A DNA stretch of 64,000 nt from NCBI RefSeq assembly GCF_029626225.1, contig NZ_JARUBP010000001.1:3410001-3474000 (forward strand), given 5' to 3'. The DNA comes from Asanoa sp. WMMD1127. Its GTDB lineage: Bacteria; Actinomycetota; Actinomycetes; Mycobacteriales; Micromonosporaceae. Of the stretch, positions 26,870 to 36,455 are shown one piece after another. How positions within the stretch are numbered: position 1 is the first letter of the stretch; every line of letters begins with the position of its first letter. The notes beneath the pieces were generated by a model. It did not search any database. It was not told where the DNA came from and saw only the letters and a list, made by a program, of their open reading frames with translations. The position numbers and the translations under genes were made by a program.

Positions 26870-29800
26870 TCAGACGCCGAGCCGCGACTGGGCGTCGACG
26901 ACCCTGGGGGAGGCGAGGTCGGCGTACAGGTCGCGGGCTTTGATCCACATCTCGGTGCCGGTCTCGATGTCGCCCCACTCGACCAGGACGTCGCCGAGCA
27001 GCAGGAGCGCGGCGGCGATGCCCGGCCGGTGGCCGCTGTCGCGGAAGATCTTCAAGGCCGTGCGTACGTCGTGCATGGCGCTGGCCCGGTCCCCACGGTC
27101 GTGGGCGCAGCTCGCCAGCACCCACAGCGCGCGGCCTTCGACGATCCGGAAGCCGGCGGCCCGCGCCTGGTCGAGCGCGGTCTCCGCGAGCTCCCGGGCG
27201 GCGTCCGGCCGACCCTGCTCGCGACGCACGTCGGCGAGCAGCACGAGAGCGCTCACCTCGGTGTGCGGGTAGGCCGCCCGCCGCGCCAGCCGGATCGCCT
27301 CGTCCAACGCGTCGGCGGCCGGACCGAGGTCGCTGTTGGCGGCGTGCGCGACGCCGAGGGCCTTGTGCGCGTCGGCCAGCAGTCGGGCCCGCTCGGTCTC
27401 GACGCCGACCTCGATCGCCCGCCGCGCCATCCGCAACGCCTCGGCACCCTCGCCACAGGCGGCGTGCACCTGAGCGATCGCGCAGAGGATGTCACCCTCG
27501 GTGCGCCGGTTGGCGTGCCGGACGGCCATCCGCAGGGCGCCGTTGAGCGTGCGCCGGGCCTGCCGGTAACGACCCTGCTCGGCCCGGATGAGCCCGAGCC
27601 CGAGGAACGCGATCGCGGACGACTGCGGCCACCCCGCGGCCCGGTGGAGCCGCAGCCCCCGCTGCAGCACGGCGGCCGACTCGTCGAGCCGCCCCAGCGC
27701 CCAGTAGAGCCCGGACAGGTTGCCGAGCACGGTCGCCTCGGCCGACGGGTTGGCGTTGCGCTGCGCGACCTCGATGCTGCCCTCGAACAGCTCGACGGCG
27801 TCGGTCAGCCGCCCGTTGCGCCAGTGCAGCAGAGCGAGGTTGCCCATGACGCCGCCCTCGCCGGTGCGCCAGCCACTGGACCGCGCGAGCTCCAACGCCC
27901 GCAGGTAGTGCGGTTCGGCCGCCGCCGCGTCGGACCGCTGGGCGTGCAGGTCACCCAGGCTGATCTCGGCGGAGGCGGTGCCCATCGGATCACCGTCGGC
28001 GGTGGCCGCGGCCAACGCGGCCTCGGCGATCGCCTGCCACTCGGTCGGACTACCGGCCGACCACAGGAACGGCCGCAACGCGTCCGCGAGCCGCACGGCC
28101 GCCCACCGCGGCCCATGCTGCGCCGCGGCCGCCACGGCCGGCACGAGGTTGGGCAGCTCAGCCGTGATCCAGTCGACCGCCTCGCCCGCGTCCTGGAAGG
28201 TGCCGGTCGTGGGCTCCTCCGCGGGCTCCGGCTGAGCGGGAAGCCCGGGCTCGGGTAGCTCCCCAACCTCCGGACCTATTGGATCCTTCTCACCCGATCC
28301 GCCCCTGAGGTCGGACGCTCCGGCCGACTGCTCGGCCGGCACGCCAGAGGACGCGGCGTCGGCCTCGCCGTCCGACTTGGACGCGGTCGACGGCGCGCCA
28401 GATAGCCAGCCTCCGCGCGCGAACCGATCGGAGATCGTCCGATGACCGCCGTCGCGCGCGGCCCTCTCAGCCGCGGGCCGCCCGTTCTTGTCCTGGACCG
28501 GGTCGCTCGCCGCCTCCGCGTCCGCACTCTCGTCGATGAGAACTGCGACCTTGTGGCCGGCGTGCACCACAAGATCTGGCGCCGCCTGGCCCGAGTTGGT
28601 CTTTCCCGTCACGACGTCCTGAACCGGCTTGCCCGCGGCCCCCGCGGCCGCAGGCTGACCGACTGGATCTCGTCCGGCAGCCGCCGACATCGGGCCGGCC
28701 CCCGAAAGGCCGACCCGGCCGGTATGGCTCGCCGCTCGGCCGTCGTCGGCGGCGCGGATCGCGTCGGGCGCGGTCCAGCGCATGCCCGGATCCAGGTCGG
28801 ACGGTGGTGGTAGCCGTGAGAACTCCGGGTAGACGAGGCGGCTCGCGGTGTCGACGTGGTCGAGGTAGTAGCCGTAGAGGCGGTCGCGGGCGGCCTGGTG
28901 GTCCGCCTCGTCGGCGACCAGCCGTCCCCGGGCGTATTCCGCGACCAGGTCATGCAACCCATGCCGCCCCGCGCCGCGGTCCGTGACCAGGTTGGCCGCG
29001 ACCAGCGCGTCCAGGGCCGGCGACACATCCGGCAGGTCGGCCAGCGCCGCCGCCAGCCCCGACCCGAACTCGGCGCCCGGGACCAGCGAGAGCAGGCGGA
29101 ACAGGCGCCGCGCCGGGTCGGGGAGGGCCGCGTAGCTCAGGTCGAACGCGGCCGAGACGGTGGCGGCCGTGTCGTGTTCGATGCCGAGGCCGGCCAGCCG
29201 GTCGCCGTCGCGGAGGCGCTGGTTGTAGGTGGCGATCGGGTCCGGAACCGCCGGGTCGATCTGTGCGGCGGCGATCCGCAGCGCGAGGGGGAGATGGCCG
29301 GTCAGCTCGGCGAGCTCGGCGGCCGCTGCCGGCTCCCGCCCCAGCACCTCGGGCCCGAGCAGGCGGCCGAGCAGGGCGCTCGACGTGCTCGGCCGCAGCA
29401 CGTCGAGCGGCACCGGGACCGCGCCGTCGACCGCGACCAGGCCCGCCAACCTGTTGCGGCTGGTCACCAGCGTCACGCTGCCGTCGCCGGCCGGGAGCAG
29501 CGGGCGCACCTGGTCGGCGTGCTCGGCGTTGTCGAGCAGCACGAGCAGCCGCTTGTCGGCGGTGAGCGTGCGGTAGAGCTGGATCGCGTCGTCGAGGTCG
29601 ACCGGTGTGTTGGCCGTCGGCACGCCGAACGCGGTCAGGAACCGGCCGATCACCTCGACCGGCCGCATCGACCGGCTCTGAGCCCAGCCGCGCAGGTCGA
29701 CGGCGAGCTGGCCGTCGGGGAAGCGGCGGCGGACCCGATGGCCCCAGTGGACGGCCAGGGTGGTCTTGCCGACGCCGGCCATGCCGGAGACGACGACCAC

Positions 29801-30661
29801 GACGGGGCCGGCGGTTTCGGCGGCGGCCAGCGCGTCGAGCCGGCGCAGCGGCTCGTCACGGCCGAGGAACGTGCGCGCCGGCGGTGGCAGCTGTGCCGGC
29901 GCGGTGCGCTCGTGCACGGCGGCCCGCAGGATGCGCCGGTGCAGCTCGCGCAGGTTGTCGCCGGGGTCGACGCCGAGCTCCTCGGCGAGGAGGCGGCGCG
30001 TGCGCTCGAAGGCGGCCAGCGCCTCGCCCCGCCGGTCGGCCCGGGCCAGCGCGGTCATCAGCTGGCCCTGCAACCGCTCGCGCAGGGGGTGCTGCTCGGC
30101 CAGCGCGCGCAGCTCGCCGCCGATCTCGCGGTGCCGGCCCAGCTCGAGCTCGAGCTCGAAGCAGTCCTCGTAGGCCGCCAGCCGCAGCTCGTGCAGGCGC
30201 GCCGCCTCGGCCCGCACCCGGTCGCCGTAGTCGTCGCCGTCGTAGGCGGTGGGCCCACGCCACAAGCCGAGCGCCTTGCGCAGCGCCCGGCGGGCCTCCT
30301 CGGTCTGGCCGTCGGACCGCAGCCGACCGGCGCGGACGACCAACGTCTCGAACGTCTCGGCGTCGAGCTGGCCCGGCGTCACGGAGAGCAGGTAGCCGGC
30401 CGGCGCCCGGCGGAGCACCTCGTCGCCGAGCGAGCGGCGCAGGTGGTGGATGAGCACGCGGATGGCGCCGCGCCGGCTCTCCTCGACCGCGCTCTTCTCC
30501 CACAGCGCCTCGGCGAGCACCGCGACGGAGACCGCGCGGTTGGCCTCGGCCAGGAGGTTGGCGAGCACCACCCGGTGCTGGCGCGCGGCCAGCACGATGG
30601 CCTCAGGGTCGGCGCGGTCCGTGCGCAGTGCGCGCAGCGGGCCCAGAACCTCGAACCGCAT
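26870..30661 (-). CDS. AfsR/SARP-type regulator with NB-ARC ATPase and TPR repeats
   Basis: A 1263-residue regulator. Domain order is: OmpR-like winged helix (1-95), bacterial transcriptional activation domain (about 100-245), NB-ARC ATPase with Walker A GMAGVGKTT (about 296-304) and LLVLLDNAEH, then an NB-ARC winged helix to about 625. An unusual ~190-residue low-complexity segment (about 630-820) precedes about six TPR units (to the end). This layout is that of AfsR, a Ser/Thr-kinase-responsive activator of secondary metabolism. ATG 30661 has GGGAG five bases upstream. No biosynthetic cluster lies directly beside it, so its target is unknown. Confidence 0.88.
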   Translation of the reverse strand: MRFEVLGPLRALRTDRADPEAIVLAARQHRVVLANLLAEANRAVSVAVLAEALWEKSAVEESRRGAIRVLIHHLRRSLGDEVLRRAPAGYLLSVTPGQLDAETFETLVVRAGRLRSDGQTEEARRALRKALGLWRGPTAYDGDDYGDRVRAEAARLHELRLAAYEDCFELELELGRHREIGGELRALAEQHPLRERLQGQLMTALARADRRGEALAAFERTRRLLAEELGVDPGDNLRELHRRILRAAVHERTAPAQLPPPARTFLGRDEPLRRLDALAAAETAGPVVVVVSGMAGVGKTTLAVHWGHRVRRRFPDGQLAVDLRGWAQSRSMRPVEVIGRFLTAFGVPTANTPVDLDDAIQLYRTLTADKRLLVLLDNAEHADQVRPLLPAGDGSVTLVTSRNRLAGLVAVDGAVPVPLDVLRPSTSSALLGRLLGPEVLGREPAAAAELAELTGHLPLALRIAAAQIDPAVPDPIATYNQRLRDGDRLAGLGIEHDTAATVSAAFDLSYAALPDPARRLFRLLSLVPGAEFGSGLAAALADLPDVSPALDALVAANLVTDRGAGRHGLHDLVAEYARGRLVADEADHQAARDRLYGYYLDHVDTASRLVYPEFSRLPPPSDLDPGMRWTAPDAIRAADDGRAASHTGRVGLSGAGPMSAAAGRDPVGQPAAAGAAGKPVQDVVTGKTNSGQAAPDLVVHAGHKVAVLIDESADAEAASDPVQDKNGRPAAERAARDGGHRTISDRFARGGWLSGAPSTASKSDGEADAASSGVPAEQSAGASDLRGGSGEKDPIGPEVGELPEPGLPAQPEPAEEPTTGTFQDAGEAVDWITAELPNLVPAVAAAAQHGPRWAAVRLADALRPFLWSAGSPTEWQAIAEAALAAATADGDPMGTASAEISLGDLHAQRSDAAAAEPHYLRALELARSSGWRTGEGGVMGNLALLHWRNGRLTDAVELFEGSIEVAQRNANPSAEATVLGNLSGLYWALGRLDESAAVLQRGLRLHRAAGWPQSSAIAFLGLGLIRAEQGRYRQARRTLNGALRMAVRHANRRTEGDILCAIAQVHAACGEGAEALRMARRAIEVGVETERARLLADAHKALGVAHAANSDLGPAADALDEAIRLARRAAYPHTEVSALVLLADVRREQGRPDAARELAETALDQARAAGFRIVEGRALWVLASCAHDRGDRASAMHDVRTALKIFRDSGHRPGIAAALLLLGDVLVEWGDIETGTEMWIKARDLYADLASPRVVDAQSRLGV

Positions 30662-30886
30662 GGCATCTCCCGTTGTTACCATGGCAAAGACGGTTATTCA
30701 CGTTAGTGCACGAACGCCATACCTCGCTGGTTCAGCCAACGCAGATCCAACACAGCTTCTGCACAGTAGGCACCGGCCGCAGCCGCCGTGTGCGCAGTCG
30801 GCCGCCGAGGGGGGTGAACGCGGCCAACGGGGGGCCGCGTCCTCCCTCCCGTCGGGCCGCTGCCCCGTCAGGCATCGCCGCCGGCG

Positions 30887-31282
30887 TCAGCCTCGGCCCG
30901 GGTCGTCCTTTTCCTTGCGTAGCTCTTCCTCGCGCCGACGTAGGTCGGCCTCCCACTGCTCGAACAGCTCCGCGTCTTCCTTGCGCCGCTGGTTGAGCGA
31001 CTTGAGGAACTCGGGGTCGTCGTCGGGCGCCTTCTGCCGCGGCCGCTCCGACTCCGGGAAGCCGCTGCCGGGCCGCCACTGACCGGCCGCCCGCCGCGGC
31101 TCGGGCCGGCCCGCGACGAACCAGGCCACGCCGCCGACCAGCGGGAAGAACAGGATGATGAGCACCCAGGCGATGCGCGGCAGGGCCCGGATCTCGCCCT
31201 CGTCGGCGGACAGGCAGCTGATCAGCGCGGCCACCGCGAGCACGAGTTGGGCCACGAAGAGCAGACCGTAGAGGCGCACCAT
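30887..31282 (-). CDS. PLDc_N-type small membrane protein
   Basis: A 131-residue protein with two membrane helices (about 4-22 and 36-56), containing IAWVLIILFFPLVGGVAWF, the signature of the phospholipase-D nuclease N-terminal domain. A charged, coiled-coil C-terminal tail (RRREEELRKEK) lies in the cytoplasm. Such proteins are small accessory membrane proteins rather than enzymes. It reads toward the AfsR-like regulator, about 225 bases upstream of it. That gap is A/T-richer than average and presumably holds the regulator's promoter. Confidence 0.78.
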   Translation of the reverse strand: MVRLYGLLFVAQLVLAVAALISCLSADEGEIRALPRIAWVLIILFFPLVGGVAWFVAGRPEPRRAAGQWRPGSGFPESERPRQKAPDDDPEFLKSLNQRRKEDAELFEQWEADLRRREEELRKEKDDPGRG

Positions 31283-31343
31283 GCGGACATGATGGACCGT
31301 TGGTGCCCGCCGGGGCCACCCCGTGGCGTTGACAAAACGTTGG

Positions 31344-31673
31344 TCAGAGAGTCAACAGCATCAACAAGCCGAGGATCGCGTACGCCGGAGCGATCAGCGC
31401 GGCCGCCATCAGCACCCGCGGCGTGGCCGCCGACACCGGCCGCGAACGGCCCGAGAGCTGCCGCAACCGGCGCATCACCCACAGCCCGGCCACCGCCCAA
31501 CCGGCCACCGCCACCGCGGCGTACACCCCGCCCAGCAGGCCGTGCCGCACGCCGAACCGGGCGGCCAGCACGGCGACCACCGACAGCGTCAGCACCGTGC
31601 GCCCCCACGCCAACCGGGTGCGGATCCACGCGACCCCGGTGTCGGCGACCCGGAAGTCGGGTGGCTCAGCCAC
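31344..31673 (-). CDS. DUF202 membrane protein, copy 2
   Basis: A 109-residue protein with three helices. The N-terminus VADTGVAWIRTRLAWGRTVLT carries the DUF202/YidH signature (a charged segment with xxxRTxLAxxRT). Start is GTG 31673, which overlaps the end of the preceding DUF202 gene by eight bases, so it is co-translated with it. Function unknown; pairs of DUF202 genes are frequent in actinobacteria. Confidence 0.78.
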   Translation of the reverse strand: MAEPPDFRVADTGVAWIRTRLAWGRTVLTLSVVAVLAARFGVRHGLLGGVYAAVAVAGWAVAGLWVMRRLRQLSGRSRPVSAATPRVLMAAALIAPAYAILGLLMLLTL

Positions 31674-32037
31674 GGGCGGCCTGCACCAGCACGGCGGCCA
31701 CCAGCAGCAGCGCGCCCAGCGCGACCAGAATGGACAGCAGGGCGGGGAACCGCGACGGCGGCAGGTCGCGGCGCTGCCGCATGGCCCGCTCGGCCCGGGC
31801 CCAGTGGTCGACGGCCCGCAGCGCCACGACGGCGCCGAGCACCAGCAGCGCCACGGCGATGACCTCGCGCAGATGGGCGACTCCGAGCACCGGCAGGAAC
31901 TGTGCCGCGGCCAACCCGCCCGCCACCAACGCCAGCGCCGTGCGGATCCAGGCGAGGAACGTGCGTTCGTTGGCCAACGAGAACCGGTAGTCCGGTGTCT
32001 CACCGACGTCCTGCGGGTCCCACCACCGCTTGATCAC
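31666..32037 (-). CDS. DUF202/YidH membrane protein, copy 1
   Basis: A 123-residue, three-helix protein starting MIKRWWDPQDVGETPDYRFSLANERTFLAW, a classic YidH N-terminus. The start is taken as GTG 32037 because upstream codons fall in the divergent promoter region of the GNAT gene. It heads a two-gene operon with the second DUF202 protein. Molecular role not known for the family. Confidence 0.8.
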   Translation of the reverse strand: MIKRWWDPQDVGETPDYRFSLANERTFLAWIRTALALVAGGLAAAQFLPVLGVAHLREVIAVALLVLGAVVALRAVDHWARAERAMRQRRDLPPSRFPALLSILVALGALLLVAAVLVQAARG

Positions 32038-32077
32038 ATGCCGATTATCGTTCGACGCGTCGCCTACCCTGGGCCGC

Positions 32078-32875
32078 ATGGGCGACCTGGACATCTCCGC
32101 ACTGCGTTCCGCGTACGACAGCCAGCTCCGGGCCTATGATCCGGAACTCCCGGGCATCACGGTCGAGTTCGACGGTCCGCTGAAGCGGGCGTCCGGGATG
32201 ATGGGCGGCGGTTACATCGTCTACGAGTCCCTCGGTGGGCTCGACGGTGCCGACCTCGACGCGCTGATCGCCCGCCAGCGCGACATCTTCCGCGACCGCG
32301 GCGAGCAGGTCGAGTGGAAGCTGCACGGCCACGACGAGCCGGCCGACCTGGCGCACCGGCTGACGGCGCACGGCTTCGAGCCGGAGGAGCAGGAGACCGT
32401 GGTGATCGGGCCGGTGGCGCCGCTCGCGGCCGCCCTGCCCGTGGTCCCGGCCGGCATCCGCCTGCGCGACGTCACCGACCGCGCCGACTTCGACCGCATC
32501 GTGGCGATGGAGGAGGCGGTCTGGAGCGACGACCGCGGCTGGATCGCCGACATGCTGGAGCAGGAGATCACCGCCCACCCGAGCGACATCGTGGTCACCG
32601 TCGCCGAGGACGAGCAGACCAACGAGGTCGTCAGCGCCGGCTGGGTGAGGTTCGTCCCGGGTACGGCCTTCGCCACGCTCTGGGGCGGCTCCACCCTCCC
32701 GGCCTACCGGCGGCGCGGCATCTATCGCGCCCTGGTCGCGCACCGCGCCCGCATGGCCGACGCCAACGGCTTCACGCTGCTCCAGGTCGACGCGTCCGAC
32801 GACAGCCGGCCGATTCTCGAGCGGCTGGGCTTCGTGGCGGTCACCACCACGACGCCCTACGTCTACCATCCGTGA
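32078..32875 (+). CDS. GNAT-family acetyltransferase, 265 aa
   Basis: The C-terminal ~110 residues are a GNAT domain with the acetyl-CoA loop LPAYRRRGIYRALV and a following LLQVDASDDSRPILERLGF segment. The N-terminal ~130 residues form a second, degenerate GNAT-like half (DLAHRLTAHGFEPEEQETVV), as in tandem-GNAT proteins. ATG 32078 is divergent from the DUF202 operon by 40 bases. The stop overlaps the next start (GTGA), so the next small gene is coupled. Substrate unknown. Confidence 0.82.
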   Translation: MGDLDISALRSAYDSQLRAYDPELPGITVEFDGPLKRASGMMGGGYIVYESLGGLDGADLDALIARQRDIFRDRGEQVEWKLHGHDEPADLAHRLTAHGFEPEEQETVVIGPVAPLAAALPVVPAGIRLRDVTDRADFDRIVAMEEAVWSDDRGWIADMLEQEITAHPSDIVVTVAEDEQTNEVVSAGWVRFVPGTAFATLWGGSTLPAYRRRGIYRALVAHRARMADANGFTLLQVDASDDSRPILERLGFVAVTTTTPYVYHP

Positions 32876-33282
32876 GCGTGGCTGTGCTGAACGATCACGA
32901 GCGGGCGACCCTGAAACGCGCCGCCTTCGGCGTGGTCTACCTGGTGTCCCACGCCGATCCCGGCTTCCTGTCGATGCTCCGGGAGAGCGCCGCCGCCGCC
33001 GAGGCGTTCACCGGCGCCCGCGGCCTGGCCCGCGACGTGCTCACCTCCGGCGCCCTGCCCAAGTTCCCCCGCCGCGACGTCGACGGCGTCGAGGCCGAGG
33101 TGTTCCCCGCGCTCGGCCAGTCGCTGGCGATTCTGCGTTCCAAGGCACCCGACGAGGTCGACAACTACCGCGACGCGGTGCTGTCGGCGGCGCAGCGGGC
33201 GGCCGAGGCCGCGCACGGCGTCAACGCCTCCGAGGCGGCGGTCCTGGCCAAGGTGCGTGCCGCGCTCGCCTCACCTGCGTGA
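32872..33282 (+). CDS. Small helical hypothetical protein, 136 aa
   Basis: Starts at GTG 32872 inside the stop of the GNAT gene (GTGA overlap), beginning MSVAVLNDHERATLKRAAFG. It is mostly helix with repeated Ala-rich segments (ESAAAAEAFTGARGLARDVL) and no membrane span. The coupling suggests work with the acetyltransferase. I do not recognise a named family. Codon bias is strong and continuous, so the gene is real. Confidence 0.72.
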   Translation: MSVAVLNDHERATLKRAAFGVVYLVSHADPGFLSMLRESAAAAEAFTGARGLARDVLTSGALPKFPRRDVDGVEAEVFPALGQSLAILRSKAPDEVDNYRDAVLSAAQRAAEAAHGVNASEAAVLAKVRAALASPA

Positions 33283-33366
33283 GCCGTGTCACGCTGACAG
33301 TCTGCGGAGCGGAAGCTACTCGCGGGTAAGTTAGCCGTGGGCAACTCCACACCGCCCTGCGATTGA

Positions 33367-33386
33367 CCGGGCGTTAAGGCGCCCGG
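33367..33386 (+). other. Short GC hairpin upstream of etfB
   Basis: CCGGGCG, then TTAAGG, then CGCCCGG: a 7-base perfect stem with a 6-base loop, about 50 bases before etfB. It could be the end of the preceding transcript or a leader structure of the etf mRNA. No U-run follows. Confidence 0.45.
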
Positions 33387-33438
33387 CAGGCTGCGGCCTG
33401 AGTGCGCGTCAACCAACCAGGAGGGTCGTCGAAACGCG

Positions 33439-34215
33439 ATGAACATCGTCGTCCTCGTCAAGCAGGTGCCCGACTCCGGCTCGGAGCGCAACCTCGCTGG
33501 CGACAACACGGTCGACCGTCAGTCGGCCAACAACGTCATCAACGAGATGGACGAATACGCCATCGAGGAGGCGTTGCGGATCCAGGAGGCGCACGGCGGC
33601 GAGGTCACGGTGCTCACGATGGGCCCCGAGCGCGCCGCGGAGTCGATCCGCAAGGCGCTGTCGATGGGCCCCGACAAGGCCGTCCACGTGATCGACGACG
33701 CCCTGCACGGGTCGTGCGCCGTCACCACCTCGAAGGTGCTGGCCGCCGCGCTCGGCACGCTCAACGCCGACCTGGTGCTCGCCGGCGCCGAGTCGACCGA
33801 CGGCCGCGTCCAGGTCATGCCGCACATGCTCGCCGAGCGGCTCGGCATCGCGGCGCTGACCGGCGCCCGCAAGCTGACCGTCGAGGGCGGCACGCTGACC
33901 ATCGAGCGGCAGACCGACGAGGGCTACGAGGTGGTCACCGCCGCGACGCCCGCCGTGGTGTCGGTCTGGGACACGATCAACGAGCCGCGCTACCCCTCGT
34001 TCAAGGGGATCATGGCCGCCAAGAAGAAGCCGGTGCAGACGCTCGCGCTGAGCGACCTGGGCGTCGAGCCGAGCGAGGTCGGTTTCGCCGGCGCCACCTC
34101 CGAGGTGGTCGAGCACGCCAAGCGCCCGCCGCGCTCGGGTGGCCAGAAGGTCACCGACGACGGCAACGGCGGCGTCGCACTGGTCGAGTTCCTGTCGTCC
34201 GAGAAGTTCGTCTGA
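33439..34215 (+). CDS. etfB: Electron transfer flavoprotein, beta subunit
   Basis: A 258-residue subunit of the FAD- and AMP-binding heterodimer that passes electrons from acyl-CoA dehydrogenases toward the quinone pool. Typical features are MNIVVLVKQVPDSG at the start, DEYAIEEALR, and VLAGAESTDGRVQVMPHMLAERL in the AMP-binding region. ATG 33439 has AGGAGGG about 13 bases upstream. It is followed 12 bases later by etfA, in the usual order. Confidence 0.94.
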   Translation: MNIVVLVKQVPDSGSERNLAGDNTVDRQSANNVINEMDEYAIEEALRIQEAHGGEVTVLTMGPERAAESIRKALSMGPDKAVHVIDDALHGSCAVTTSKVLAAALGTLNADLVLAGAESTDGRVQVMPHMLAERLGIAALTGARKLTVEGGTLTIERQTDEGYEVVTAATPAVVSVWDTINEPRYPSFKGIMAAKKKPVQTLALSDLGVEPSEVGFAGATSEVVEHAKRPPRSGGQKVTDDGNGGVALVEFLSSEKFV

Positions 34216-34227
34216 GGAGGCGCAGTC

Positions 34228-35187
34228 ATGGCTGAGGTACTGGTCCTGGTCGAGGCCACCCGCGACTTCACCGTCAAGAAGGTCACGCTCGAGCTGCTCA
34301 CCCTGGCCCGCCAGATCGGCACGCCGGCGGCGGTGGTCTTCGGCGCCAGCGGCGCCACGGCGGCCCTGACCGACAAGCTCGGCGAGTACGGCGCGGAGAA
34401 GATCTACGCCGCCGAGGGTGAGGACATCGACGGTTACCTGGTGTCGCCGAAGGCGACCGCGCTGGCCGAGCTGGTCAAGCGGGTGCAGCCGGCCGCGGTG
34501 CTCCTGCCGTCCACCCAGGAGGGCAAGGAGATCGCCGGCCGCCTGGCCGTCAAGCTCGACAACGGCCTGCTCACCGACGCGGTCGAGCTGACCGCCGACG
34601 GTGTCGCCACGCAGCCGGCCTTCGCCGGCCAGGTCATCGTCAAGTCGAAGGTGACCCGGGGCATCCCGATCGCCACCATCCGCCCGAACTCGCTCGCGCC
34701 GACCCCGGCGCCGGCCACTCCCGCCGTCGAGCAGCTCGAGGTCAGCCTCGGCGCGGCCGACACCCTGGCCAAGGTGGTCGACCGGGTGACCGAGACGAAG
34801 GGCTCGCGCCCGGAGCTCACCGAGGCGTCGGTGGTCGTCTCCGGCGGCCGCGGCGTCGGCAGCGGCGACAACTTCAAGCTGGTCGAGGAGCTGGCCGACC
34901 TGCTCGGCGGCGCCGTCGGCGCGTCCCGCGCGGCGGTCGACTCGGGTTTCTATCCGCACCAGTTCCAGGTGGGCCAGACGGGCAAGACGGTCTCGCCGCA
35001 GCTCTACATCGCACTCGGCATCTCCGGCGCGATCCAGCACCGGGCCGGCATGCAGACCTCGAAGACCATCGTCGCGGTCAACAAGGACGGCGAGGCGCCG
35101 ATCTTCGAGCTGGCCGACTACGGCGTGGTCGGCGACCTCTTCAAGGTCGTCCCGCAGGCCGCGGAGGAGATCCGCAAGCGCAAGTGA
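34228..35187 (+). CDS. etfA: Electron transfer flavoprotein, alpha subunit
   Basis: A 319-residue subunit carrying the FAD. The C-terminal FAD signature is intact: [14 protein letters not shown], then [25 protein letters not shown] and a [19 protein letters not shown] segment. ATG 34228 has GAGGAGG nearby upstream. It is the last gene of the etfBA unit, followed by a clear terminator at 35199. No etf:quinone oxidoreductase is in the window. Confidence 0.94.
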   Translation: MAEVLVLVEATRDFTVKKVTLELLTLARQIGTPAAVVFGASGATAALTDKLGEYGAEKIYAAEGEDIDGYLVSPKATALAELVKRVQPAAVLLPSTQEGKEIAGRLAVKLDNGLLTDAVELTADGVATQPAFAGQVIVKSKVTRGIPIATIRPNSLAPTPAPATPAVEQLEVSLGAADTLAKVVDRVTETKGSRPELTEASVVVSGGRGVGSGDNFKLVEELADLLGGAVGASRAAVDSGFYPHQFQVGQTGKTVSPQLYIALGISGAIQHRAGMQTSKTIVAVNKDGEAPIFELADYGVVGDLFKVVPQAAEEIRKRK

Positions 35188-35198
35188 GTGGTCGGGAC

Positions 35199-35226
35199 AG
35201 GGGCCCTCGTCGTGACGAGGGTCCCT
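35199..35226 (+). terminator. Rho-independent-like terminator after etfA
   Basis: A 12-base stem (35199-35210 with 35215-35226), complete apart from one G-U pair, has loop CGTG and is followed by TTTCC. It starts 11 bases after the etfA stop codon. Confidence 0.75.
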
Positions 35227-35266
35227 TTCCGTACGTAAGGACCGCACGGGGCTACGCTGAACCGTG

Positions 35267-36433
35267 ATGGCATACCTGGACCACGCCGCCACGACGCCGA
35301 TGCTCGACGAGGCCATCGAGGCCTACGCCGCCACGGCCCGGGAGGTCGGCAACCCCTCGTCGCTGCACGCCGCCGGCCGGTGCGCGCGCCGGCACGTCGA
35401 AGAGTCGCGTGAGCGCATCGCGGCCGCCCTCGGCGCCCGGCCCTCCGAGGTGATCTTCACCGGTGGCGGGACCGAAGCCGACAACCTGGCCGTCAAGGGC
35501 ATCTTCTGGGCGCGCCGGGCCGAGCGGCCGGGCCGGGTCCGGGTGATCGCCAGCGCGGTCGAACACCACGCGGTGCTCGACTCCGTCGAGTGGCTGGTCC
35601 GGCACGAGGGCGCCGCCGCGACCTGGCTGCCCGTCGACCCCAGCGGGCGGCTCGATCCCGCGAGCCTGGCCGAGGCCCTCGACGACGACGTCGCGGTGGT
35701 CACCGCCATGTGGGCCAACAACGAGGTGGGCACGCTCCAGCCGATCGCCGAGCTGGCCGCCCTGGCCGCGGCGAAGCAGGTCCCGTTCCACACCGACGCC
35801 GTGCAGGCCGTCGGCCAGGTGCCGGTCGACTTCGCCGCCAGCGGCGCCGCCGCGCTCACCGTCACCGGGCACAAGCTGGGCGGCCCCGTCGGGGTCGGCG
35901 CGCTGCTGCTCGGCCGCGACGTGACCGCCACGCCGCTGCTGCACGGCGGCGGCCAGGAGCGCGACGTGCGCTCGGGCACGCTCGACGCCCCCGGCATCGT
36001 CGCGTTCGCGGTCGCGGTGGAGACCAGTGTCAAGACCCAGCGGGAATATGCGGCCCGCGTCGCCGCCCTCCGTGACGCGCTGGTCGACGGGGTCCGGGGC
36101 GTGGTGCCCGACGTGATCTACAACGGCGACCCGGTCGACCGCCTGCCCAGCAACGCGCACTTCTCCTTCCCCGGCTGCGAGGGCGACGCGCTGCTGCTGC
36201 TCCTCGACGCCCAGGGGGTCGCCTGCTCGACGGGCTCCGCCTGTTCGGCCGGAGTGGCCCAGCCGTCGCACGTGCTCCTCGCGATGGGCAACGACGACGA
36301 CCGCGCGCGCTCGTCGCTGCGCTTCACGCTCGGCCACACCTCGACCCAGGCCGACGTCGACGCGCTGGTCGCGGCGCTGCCGGCGGCGGTGGAGCGGGCC
36401 CGGCGGGCGGGCATGATCAAGTCCTCGAGGTGA
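35267..36433 (+). CDS. Cysteine desulfurase (IscS/NifS-like)
   Basis: A 388-residue PLP enzyme that takes sulfur from cysteine onto its own catalytic Cys. The PLP lysine is Lys203 in VTGHKLGG. The persulfide cysteine is Cys320 in [11 protein letters not shown]. The N-terminal [12 protein letters not shown] and PLP-binding [11 protein letters not shown] are typical. It lies 22 bases before mnmA, so it most likely feeds sulfur to tRNA thiolation rather than to Fe-S assembly. ATG 35267 is used; a GTG one codon earlier is possible. Confidence 0.91.
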   Translation: MAYLDHAATTPMLDEAIEAYAATAREVGNPSSLHAAGRCARRHVEESRERIAAALGARPSEVIFTGGGTEADNLAVKGIFWARRAERPGRVRVIASAVEHHAVLDSVEWLVRHEGAAATWLPVDPSGRLDPASLAEALDDDVAVVTAMWANNEVGTLQPIAELAALAAAKQVPFHTDAVQAVGQVPVDFAASGAAALTVTGHKLGGPVGVGALLLGRDVTATPLLHGGGQERDVRSGTLDAPGIVAFAVAVETSVKTQREYAARVAALRDALVDGVRGVVPDVIYNGDPVDRLPSNAHFSFPGCEGDALLLLLDAQGVACSTGSACSAGVAQPSHVLLAMGNDDDRARSSLRFTLGHTSTQADVDALVAALPAAVERARRAGMIKSSR

Positions 36434-36455
36434 GGCACCGCGTACCCTTGCGACC

